Source: Candidatus Ratteibacteria bacterium
GTDB taxonomy: Bacteria; Ratteibacteria; UBA8468; B48-G9; JAFGKM01
Direction: 5' to 3'
Assembly (NCBI GenBank): GCA_028697565.1
Contig: JAQVEU010000016.1
Coordinates: forward strand, 1-10,904
Length of the DNA: 10,904 nucleotides
Within the stretch, counting starts at the first letter, position 1. Every line of letters starts with the position of its first letter. The notes below the pieces were generated by a model. It was given only the letters and a program-made list of their open reading frames with translations. It was not told where the DNA came from and did no database searches. A program made the translations under genes and the position numbers. Shown here piece after piece: positions 6,076-10,904 of the stretch.

Positions 6076-6938
6076 TACCGGTACTGATGGTGAAGGGAGA
6101 GACAGTTGCTGAGGTATGGGAAAGGAGTTTGATAGAGCTCTGGGAGAAGGGCACCAGTGTAAAAACAGAATATGACAGGCAGGATGACCCTCCGAGTAAG
6201 GATGCTACGATGATAATGGTGATTACCAACCCATTTGCAGAACCAAGGATACATCTTGCATTCCCTGGCGGGATAGAAGACCTTGAAAAGTACAGGCAGG
6301 AAGTTGTGGATGGTATTCACGACCAATGGATATGTCCTCAAGAGAAAAAGTGGACATATACCTACCATGACAGGTTGTTCAACTATAACATCCCGGAAAG
6401 TCCTGATAAGAGGAAGATAAACCAGATTGAGTATATGATTGAAAAACTTAGTAGTGTATTTTTTACAAGAAGGGCACAGGCAATAACATGGATACCTTTT
6501 TATGACCCTGCGACATACGACCCCCCCTGTCTCCAGCGGATATGGTGCAGGATAGTTGAAGATGATAAAAAATTCTATCTTGTAATGAATGTCCACTGGC
6601 GTTCAAGGGATGCATATAGGGCAGCGTTTATGAATATATTTGGACTTACATCACTTCAGCAGTTTATTGCAAAAAAAATATCCGAGAAGACAGGAAAAGA
6701 AATCAGAGTGGGACAGTACACAGACATAGCCGACTCTTACCATATTTATGGGGAGAGTATTCCTGACTTTAAAGAGCGTTTTTTGAAACTTATTGAGAAA
6801 CGTGATTTCTACAATCCTGAACATACAAAAAGCAGAACACTGAGGAGTGATAGTGCTGTGGCACAGGCAGGGTTTGAATATGGGCGACAACTGATTGAGA
6901 TGGAGAAGAGGACGGGTAGGAAGGGTGCCACATTTTAA
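6072..6938 (+). CDS. thymidylate synthase superfamily protein (divergent ThyA-like)
   Basis: A 288-residue protein whose C-terminal half follows thymidylate synthase motif by motif. R133-R134 correspond to the phosphate-binding arginine pair, and DPPC (150-153) supplies the nucleophilic Cys. RSRD (177-180), then N188 eight residues after D180 (same spacing as D169-N177 of E. coli ThyA), and YHIYG (223-227) match the dUMP-binding residues. The usual His after the Cys is Leu154, and the N-terminal 130 residues are unlike classical ThyA. It may be a true thymidylate synthase of the archaeal-like/minimal kind, or a pyrimidine hydroxymethylase relative. The retained Asn favours a uracil over a cytosine base. 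The start ATG overlaps the polX stop (ATGA), with AGGAG at 6061-6065, so translation is coupled. The pairing with a repair polymerase suggests a role in DNA precursor supply. Confidence 0.8.
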   Translation: MIPVLMVKGETVAEVWERSLIELWEKGTSVKTEYDRQDDPPSKDATMIMVITNPFAEPRIHLAFPGGIEDLEKYRQEVVDGIHDQWICPQEKKWTYTYHDRLFNYNIPESPDKRKINQIEYMIEKLSSVFFTRRAQAITWIPFYDPATYDPPCLQRIWCRIVEDDKKFYLVMNVHWRSRDAYRAAFMNIFGLTSLQQFIAKKISEKTGKEIRVGQYTDIADSYHIYGESIPDFKERFLKLIEKRDFYNPEHTKSRTLRSDSAVAQAGFEYGRQLIEMEKRTGRKGATF

Positions 6939-6959
6939 AGTATAGAGTAGAGAGGAGCG
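6939..6959 (+). repeat. 7-nt tandem repeat, left copy (AGTATAG AGTAGAG AGGAGCG)
   Basis: Three consecutive heptamers of the form AGTARMG-like sequence follow the stop codon at 6936-6938 directly. The same heptamer family recurs in the opposite orientation at 7390-7417. Confidence 0.55.
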
Positions 6960-7012
6960 AGAAGGTTGAAAAAATAAAGACAATCCTCCCCCACCCTCCT
7001 TCTCTTTATGCC

Positions 7013-7033
7013 CCCCTCTTTATTAAAGAGGGG
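7013..7033. repeat. hairpin 1: 9-bp perfect stem, 3-base loop
   Basis: CCCCTCTTT (7013-7021), loop ATT, AAAGAGGGG (7025-7033), with flanking C and G runs (7011-7040) that could lengthen it. It has no downstream T-run of terminator type, although it would block or pause polymerase in either direction. Confidence 0.65.
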
Positions 7034-7065
7034 CGGGGGGAGATTTTAAATAAAATCCATCCCCA

Positions 7066-7086
7066 CCTTCCTTTATGAAAGGAAGG
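7066..7086. repeat. hairpin 2: 9-bp perfect stem, 3-base loop
   Basis: CCTTCCTTT (7066-7074), loop ATG, AAAGGAAGG (7078-7086). Same architecture and size as hairpin 1 (9-bp stem, triloop) although the sequence differs. Confidence 0.65.
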
Positions 7087-7119
7087 GGTAAAGAAAAAGG
7101 GAGAATTTCCCCTGGTTCC

Positions 7120-7136
7120 CCCCTTTAATAAAGGGG
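7120..7136. repeat. hairpin 3: 7-bp perfect stem, 3-base loop
   Basis: CCCCTTT (7120-7126), loop AAT, AAAGGGG (7130-7136). It is a shortened version of the hairpin 1 pattern. Confidence 0.6.
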
Positions 7137-7206
7137 TGTTAGAGGGGATTTAATTCCTCCCCATATGAGGGGGGAGGATATAGGTGGGGGTGTTAGAGGG
7201 GATTTA
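7133..7206 (+). repeat. 20-bp direct repeat, two exact copies
   Basis: The 20 bases at 7133-7152 (GGGGTGTTAG...GGATTTA) recur exactly at 7187-7206, 54 bases apart start to start. The first copy overlaps the right arm of hairpin 3. Confidence 0.6.
7155..7178. repeat. hairpin 4: 8-bp stem
   Basis: TCCTCCCC (7155-7162) pairs with GGGGAGGA (7171-7178) around an 8-base loop. Other pairing registers are possible because of the G run. Confidence 0.5.
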
Positions 7207-7283
7207 TAGGTTTAGTGTTTTGTATTTAGAGTTTAATATTTACATCCTTACTTTTAGGTTTAGTGTTTTGTATTTAGAGTTTA
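7207..7283 (+). repeat. 29-bp perfect direct repeat, two copies 48 bases apart
   Basis: The 29 bases beginning TAGGTTTAGTGTTTTG and ending TTTAGAGTTTA occur at 7207-7235 and again at 7255-7283 with no mismatch. They are separated by 19 unrelated bases. Two copies are not enough to call a CRISPR array, and no leader or cas gene is nearby. Confidence 0.7.
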
Positions 7284-7334
7284 TTTATAGGTGGGGGTGG
7301 AGAGTAAAGGAAAAGTTTTCACCCTCCCCTTTAT

Positions 7335-7356
7335 CCCCTCCCCTCTGAGGGAGGGG
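7335..7356. repeat. hairpin 5: 8-bp stem, with an outer TATCCCCT/AGGGGATA pair
   Basis: CCCCTCCC (7335-7342) pairs with GGGAGGGG (7349-7356). Alternatively TATCCCCT (7332-7339) can pair with AGGGGATA (7370-7377), so two mutually exclusive foldings exist in the 120 bases before the polyol dehydrogenase gene. Confidence 0.5.
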
Positions 7357-7389
7357 CAACAGGAGAACAAGGGGATAGGGGAGATTTCT

Positions 7390-7417
7390 CTCTACTCTCT
7401 ACTTGCTACTCGCTACT
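7390..7417 (-). repeat. 7-nt tandem repeat, right copy (CTCTACT x2, TGCTACT, CGCTACT)
   Basis: Four heptamers ending in CTACT follow without a gap. They are the reverse complement of the left-edge heptamers at 6939-6959, so the two arrays could pair across about 430 bases. Confidence 0.6.
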
Positions 7418-7460
7418 TAAACAGATAAAGGGGGACAAAATAGAAGAGAAGAAAAAGGTT

Positions 7461-8636
7461 ATGATATTTGGGGCAGGACAGATTGGCAGAGGATTTATCG
7501 GCGATATATGCCACAGTTCAGGTTACCACCTTGTATTTGTGGATGTGGTAGAGGAGATTGTGGCGATGCTTAATGAAAAAAAGGAGTATCCTTTGTGGTT
7601 GCTTGCTAATGAAGGAAAGGTAGAAAGGAAAATTACAGGCATTTCTGCTATCTGCTTTTCAGAAAAGGACAAAATTTCAGATGTTCTTGTGGAAACATCT
7701 ATTGCCTTTACTGCTGTGGGTGCTAATAATCTTGGACTTCTGGCACCACTCCTATCGGATGGTATAAATAGAAAGGCAAGAGAACTTCCCGACTCGTATT
7801 TTAATGTGGTTATATGCGAAAATCTTCTTGGTAGTTCAGAGGTACTGAAAAAAGAGATTGAAAGGTATCTATTGCCTGATGCATTGAGTTTTTTTAACGA
7901 AAGGACAGGGCTGGTGGAGAGTGTTGTAAGCAGGATGGTGGCACCACTGTCCGATGATATACGGAAGAAGTATCCTCTTTTGGTTACGGTTGAGCCATAT
8001 AACATCCTGCCTGTGGAAAAGAAAAAGTTCAGGGGTGGAATACCACCTATAAAAGGGTTATATCCTGTGGAAGAACTCTTGCCTTATGAAGAACTGAAAC
8101 TATTTATACATAATCTGTCCCATGCCTGCCTTGCATATATGGGATACATAAATGGCTATACATATATATGGGAAGCACTTGAAGACCCTCGTATAAGAAA
8201 AATATTTGATGGAGTAGTAAATGAGGCAAGGAGCGCCCTTATAAAGAAACACCACTTTGATATATCTGAGATAGATGGGTATATAAATGACCTTATAGAC
8301 AGGTTTGGCAACAGGTTGCTCAATGATACTGTCTTCAGGGTTGGGAGAGACCCGTTAAGGAAGATAGGTCATAATGACAGGATAGCAGGGGCTATAAGAT
8401 TATGCCTTTCTTATGGTATATATCCTGAAAATATCTGTCTTGTTATGGCTGCCTGTCTGTGTTATAATTATCCAGATGACAGCAGCGCATTAGAGATGCA
8501 GGACATTATCAGAACAAAAGGGATTGAATATGTTTTAAAAGAAATATCCTGCATAACAGATAAAGACATAATAGAGCGGATAAGGAGATACTATGAAGGA
8601 CTTAAAAATGAAGGCAGCAGTCCTAAAAAAACCTGA
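7461..8636 (+). CDS. long-chain polyol dehydrogenase, mannitol-1-phosphate 5-dehydrogenase type
   Basis: A 391-residue NAD-dependent oxidoreductase. The N-terminal Rossmann motif is GAGQIGRG (4-11), with D28 at the end of strand 2 indicating NAD rather than NADP. The catalytic signature of polyol-specific long-chain dehydrogenases, K-x4-N-x2-H, is K213-LFIH-N218-LS-H221. The C-terminal block RVGRDPLRKIGHNDRI (293-308) is typical of the mannitol-1-phosphate/altronate dehydrogenase group. Expected reaction: mannitol 1-phosphate (or a related polyol or polyol phosphate) to the keto sugar. The substrate is not certain, so no symbol is given. The start is doubtful: ATG 7461 leaves no room for the usual KKV before the first strand and its AAAAGG lies only two bases away. 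The frame stays open upstream as EEKKKV to an ATA at 7440 behind AAGGGGG. It overlaps the next gene. Confidence 0.85.
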   Translation: MIFGAGQIGRGFIGDICHSSGYHLVFVDVVEEIVAMLNEKKEYPLWLLANEGKVERKITGISAICFSEKDKISDVLVETSIAFTAVGANNLGLLAPLLSDGINRKARELPDSYFNVVICENLLGSSEVLKKEIERYLLPDALSFFNERTGLVESVVSRMVAPLSDDIRKKYPLLVTVEPYNILPVEKKKFRGGIPPIKGLYPVEELLPYEELKLFIHNLSHACLAYMGYINGYTYIWEALEDPRIRKIFDGVVNEARSALIKKHHFDISEIDGYINDLIDRFGNRLLNDTVFRVGRDPLRKIGHNDRIAGAIRLCLSYGIYPENICLVMAACLCYNYPDDSSALEMQDIIRTKGIEYVLKEISCITDKDIIERIRRYYEGLKNEGSSPKKT

Positions 8637-9642
8637 AGAACTTTCAGTAGAGGATGTTCCTGTTCCATCTCCTAATGATGATGAGGTTGTTATAAAGGTA
8701 AAGAGTTGTGCGATATGTGGAACAGATATAAAGGTATTTCATTATGGCCATAAGAATATTGTGTTTCCTAGAGTTACAGGTCATGAGGTAAGTGGGGTTA
8801 TAAGCAGTACAGGTAAAAATGTTAAAGACCTACAGGAAGGAGACCGTGTGGCAGTAGCGCCTGCTGTTCCCTGTGGCAGATGTTATTACTGCAGGAAGGG
8901 ATACCAGTCAATGTGTGATAACCTGAAGGAGATTGGTTACCACTATAACGGTGGCTTTGCCGAGTATATGTGTGTACCAGCAGACGCAGTAAGAAACGGA
9001 TGTGTAAACAAAATTCCCGTAAGTGTCTCTTATGAGGCGGCATCTCTGGCGGAGCCGCTTGCCTGTGTTATCAATGGACAACTGCTAAGCCGTATAGAGA
9101 TAGGAGATACCGTGCTAATAATTGGTGCAGGTCCTATAGGATGTTTTCATGCAGAGCTTGCAAGAAATACAGGTGCAGGGAAGGTAATGTTAGCAGATGT
9201 TTCCCCTGATAGAATAAAGATGGCTGAGTTCACAGGGGCAATACTTATAGATATGGGAAAGGACGATATAAAAAAGGTGGTGGCTGAACTCACTGATGGG
9301 CATATGGCTGACAGGGTGATAGTGGCTGTTGGTGCACATCAGGCACAGGAGACAGCAATAGAGGTTGTTGCAAAAAGGGGCTCAGTAAATTATTTTGGTG
9401 GACTCCCCAAGGAAAAGCCATTCATAAATTTTAACAGCAATCTTTTACACTATGGCGAGTTTTTTGTAACAGGGACACACGGTTCAAGTCCGATTCATAA
9501 CAGAGTTGCACTGGACCTTATCGCCTCCGGTAGAATAAATCCTGAAAGGTATATAACACATAAGTATCCACTGGAGGATATAAAAACAGGTCTTGAAAAG
9601 GCAGAAAAGAAAGAAGGGCTGAAGGTTGTAATATTACCTTAG
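8608..9642 (+). CDS. zinc-dependent medium-chain alcohol/polyol dehydrogenase
   Basis: A 344-residue MDR-family enzyme starting MKAAVLKKPEELSVEDVPVP, the usual N-terminus. Catalytic zinc ligands are C37 (in CAICGTD), H59-E60 (GHE) and E149 (LAEP). The structural zinc is held by C89, C92, C95 and C103. The Rossmann motif GAGPIG (173-178) with D197 in LADVSPDR points to NAD. It resembles sorbitol/threonine-dehydrogenase-like proteins; the substrate is unknown, but the 29-bp overlap with a polyol dehydrogenase suggests the same sugar-alcohol pathway. Two starts have ribosome sites: ATG 8593 (AAGGAG at 8582-8587) adds MKDLK, while ATG 8608 (AAGGA at 8596-8600, gap of 7) matches the family start and is preferred. 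The stop is TAG. Confidence 0.9.
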   Translation: MKAAVLKKPEELSVEDVPVPSPNDDEVVIKVKSCAICGTDIKVFHYGHKNIVFPRVTGHEVSGVISSTGKNVKDLQEGDRVAVAPAVPCGRCYYCRKGYQSMCDNLKEIGYHYNGGFAEYMCVPADAVRNGCVNKIPVSVSYEAASLAEPLACVINGQLLSRIEIGDTVLIIGAGPIGCFHAELARNTGAGKVMLADVSPDRIKMAEFTGAILIDMGKDDIKKVVAELTDGHMADRVIVAVGAHQAQETAIEVVAKRGSVNYFGGLPKEKPFINFNSNLLHYGEFFVTGTHGSSPIHNRVALDLIASGRINPERYITHKYPLEDIKTGLEKAEKKEGLKVVILP

Positions 9643-9698
9643 GATTAGAAGATTGAAAGATTACCAGATTACAAGATTGAAAAGAATCTTAGAATCTG
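9643..9698 (+). repeat. 8-nt-period tandem repeat folding into a two-part hairpin
   Basis: GATT begins at 9643, 9651, 9659, 9667 and 9675, exactly every 8 bases, right after the stop codon: GATTAGAA, GATTGAAA, GATTACCA, GATTACAA, GATTGAAA. Then come AGAATCTT and AGAATCTG, still on period 8 but carrying the reverse-complement core. The RNA can fold as CAGATT(9665-9670)/AATCTG(9693-9698) plus AAGATT(9673-9678)/AATCTT(9685-9690), with a GAAAAG loop. It sits between the dehydrogenase and E1 genes and could end or attenuate transcription, though the following T-run is weak. The remaining bases to 9773 show only the ribosome site at 9761-9765. Confidence 0.65.
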
Positions 9699-9773
9699 TC
9701 AGTCATCAAATTTTCTGGTTCTCTAAATATGAACGGGGTTTAGTGAACATTTACTATAAAAGGAGATGCAATA

Positions 9774-10727
9774 ATGGACAGGGAACTTGCAAGAAAACTT
9801 CTTCAGCAGATGATGGAGATAAGACAGTTTGAAGACAAGATAATGGAGCTCCTTGCCAAAAATATAGCAGAAGGGGGTTCACATCTTTATGCAGGTATGG
9901 AGGCAGTGGCGGTTGGTGTGATGTCTACTCTTGCTCCTGATGACTATATTACAAGCACGCACAGAGGACATGGTCATGCGATAGCCAAAGATGGAGACCT
10001 TAAAGCACTTATGGCAGAGATTTTGGGTAAGAAGACAGGGGTTTGTAAAGGGAAGGGTGGCTCTCTTCACCTTGCAGACCTTTCAAAAGGAAATTTAGGT
10101 GCAAATGGTGTTGTTGCAGGTGGACTTGGAATAGCAACAGGTGCAGGACTTTCAATGAAACTTCAGAAGAAAAGCAAGATTGTTGTCTGCTTCTTCGGTG
10201 ATGGGGCAACAAACAATGGTATATTCTTTGAATGTCTCAATATGGCTTCCCTATGGAAACTTCCTGTCGTATATGTATGTGAAAATAACCTTTACGGGAT
10301 GAGCGTTTCTGTAAGAAGAGCAAGTGCTGTAGAGGACCTTTCAAAGAAGGCACTTGCCTTTGATATGCCTTCTGAAACAGTAGATGGGCAGGATGTTATT
10401 GCTGTAAGAGATGTGGCAGGGAAGTGGATTGAGTATGCGAGAAGTGGGAAGGGCCCGAGTTTTATAGTTGCCAATACCTATAGATACTATGGACACAGCA
10501 GAAGCGACCCGAGAGTATACAGGACAAGAGAGGAAGAGAAATTCTGGCGGGAGAAGGACCCTATAAAACTGTTTTCAGCAAAGATGATAGAACAGGGTGT
10601 CCTTAATGAAGATGAGGTCAGGGAACTGGAAGAGTTTGTTACGAAAGAGATAGATGAGGCAGTGGAATATGCAATAAACAGTCCCTATCCGGAGCCAGAA
10701 GAGTTATATACTGATTTATATGTATGA
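9774..10727 (+). CDS. thiamine-diphosphate 2-oxo acid dehydrogenase E1 alpha subunit (pyruvate/acetoin type)
   Basis: A 317-residue protein of the size usual for the alpha chain of heterotetrameric E1. It shows RGHGH (64-68) near the active site and GKGGSLHL (94-101). The thiamine-diphosphate/magnesium motif is GDGATNNG (142-149), ending 28 residues later in ENN (170-172). The loop YYGHSRSDPRVYR (238-250) is the conserved phosphorylation-loop region. It decarboxylates a 2-oxo acid (pyruvate) or cleaves acetoin and passes the acyl group to lipoyl-E2; sequence alone does not separate PdhA from AcoA. AGGAG at 9761-9765, 8 bases before ATG, fixes the start. The beta subunit follows after 14 bases, an E1 operon. 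E2 and E3 would be expected beyond the window. Confidence 0.93.
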   Translation: MDRELARKLLQQMMEIRQFEDKIMELLAKNIAEGGSHLYAGMEAVAVGVMSTLAPDDYITSTHRGHGHAIAKDGDLKALMAEILGKKTGVCKGKGGSLHLADLSKGNLGANGVVAGGLGIATGAGLSMKLQKKSKIVVCFFGDGATNNGIFFECLNMASLWKLPVVYVCENNLYGMSVSVRRASAVEDLSKKALAFDMPSETVDGQDVIAVRDVAGKWIEYARSGKGPSFIVANTYRYYGHSRSDPRVYRTREEEKFWREKDPIKLFSAKMIEQGVLNEDEVRELEEFVTKEIDEAVEYAINSPYPEPEELYTDLYV

Positions 10728-10741
10728 AAGGGGAAAAAGTG

Positions 10742-10904
10742 ATGAGAGAGATAACTTATAGAGAAGCACTAAACGAGGCACTCTTAGAAGAGATGGAAAG
10801 AGACCCTAATGTCTTTTTGTTAGGAGAGGATATTGCCATCTATGGTGGTGCCTATGGAGTTACAGCAGGACTCTGGAAGAGGTACGGTGATGAACGTGTG
10901 CTGG
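10742..10904 (+). CDS. thiamine-diphosphate 2-oxo acid dehydrogenase E1 beta subunit (3' truncated by window)
   Basis: The first 54 codons are present: MREITYREALNEALLEEMER, then DPNVFLLGEDIAIYGGAYGV and TAGLWKRYGDERVL. The block from REALNEAL through LLGEDIAIYGGAYGVTAGL is the characteristic start of PdhB/AcoB-type beta subunits, where the Glu of GED contributes to cofactor activation. AAAGGGG at 10727-10733 lies 8 bases before the ATG and overlaps the last base of the alpha-subunit stop codon, so the two subunits are probably translated together in equal amounts. The gene runs off the right edge. Confidence 0.93.
   Translation, partial: MREITYREALNEALLEEMERDPNVFLLGEDIAIYGGAYGVTAGLWKRYGDERVL

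Larger units (their letters stand above)
6939..7420. repeat. non-coding hairpin/repeat mosaic with inverted-repeat edges (MITE-like)
   Basis: This gap holds no plausible gene. It begins at the base after the TAA of the thymidylate-synthase-like gene. Its outer segments 6939-6956 and 7386-7403 are inverted repeats of each other at 16 of 18 positions, and TTAA adjoins both outer sides (6935-6938; 7417-7420). Inside are at least five C/G-rich hairpins, a 29-bp, a 20-bp and a 14-bp direct repeat. It resembles a miniature element or an accretion of REP-like palindromes. No transposase is present. Confidence 0.55.

Noticed and set aside
7207..7283. CRISPR array
   Set aside because: Only two 29-bp copies with a 19-base spacer, in a field of other repeats, and no cas gene in the window.
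9643..9698. CRISPR repeat end (GATTGAAA resembles the 3' end of some CRISPR repeats)
   Set aside because: The units are 8 bases in direct tandem with no spacers.
9742..9760. Promoter/operator before the E1 alpha gene (imperfect palindrome AGTGAACATTTACT and TATAAA at 9755-9760)
   Set aside because: A -10 there would start transcription after the ribosome site at 9761-9765, and no -35 fits.

Overview
The window looks like a chromosomal piece from an uncultivated, moderately A+T-rich bacterium. AGA, AGG and ATA codons dominate, genes are tightly packed and often overlap, and the metabolic genes are ordinary bacterial families. I cannot place it in a phylum from sequence alone. A direct count gives 18 G/C in 2581-2640 (defence genes) against 24 G/C in 9241-9300 (metabolic genes), so the left third looks compositionally different and probably acquired.

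Layout. (1) 2-184: the 3' end of an unrecognised plus-strand gene. (2) 185-404: no intact gene, only a possible decayed minus-strand reading frame and a 9-bp inverted repeat. (3) 405-1719, minus strand: an AbiE-type (type IV) toxin-antitoxin pair, antitoxin first, toxin overlapping by 8 bp, behind a near-perfect sigma70-type promoter almost abutting the start codon. (4) 1720-2005: the divergent regulatory region. (5) 2006-4355, plus strand: a type II restriction-modification locus. Its beta-class N4-cytosine (or N6-adenine) methyltransferase is cut by an in-frame TAA, while the overlapping PD-(D/E)XK endonuclease is intact. (6) 4387-6938: polX (repair polymerase of the X family with a PHP domain), coupled by an ATGA overlap to a thymidylate-synthase-superfamily gene. 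(7) 6939-7460: a roughly 500-base non-coding mosaic of C/G-rich hairpins, direct repeats and 7-nt tandem repeats, with an imperfect inverted repeat at its edges. (8) 7461-9642: a long-chain polyol (mannitol-1-phosphate-type) dehydrogenase overlapping a zinc-dependent medium-chain dehydrogenase. (9) 9643-9773: an exact 8-nt-period tandem repeat that can fold into a two-part hairpin. (10) 9774 to the end: the E1 alpha gene and the start of the E1 beta gene of a thiamine-diphosphate 2-oxo acid (pyruvate or acetoin type) dehydrogenase.

How the genes work together. AbiE and the restriction-modification system share one divergent intergenic region and form a small anti-phage island next to a DNA-repair/nucleotide pair. 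On the right, two polyol or alcohol dehydrogenases sit upstream of an E1 component, consistent with oxidation of a sugar alcohol followed by oxidative decarboxylation of a 2-oxo acid or acetoin. The most notable points are the broken methyltransferase beside an intact nuclease, the structured repeat element at 6939-7420, the octamer array at 9643-9698, and the divergent thymidylate-synthase relative.
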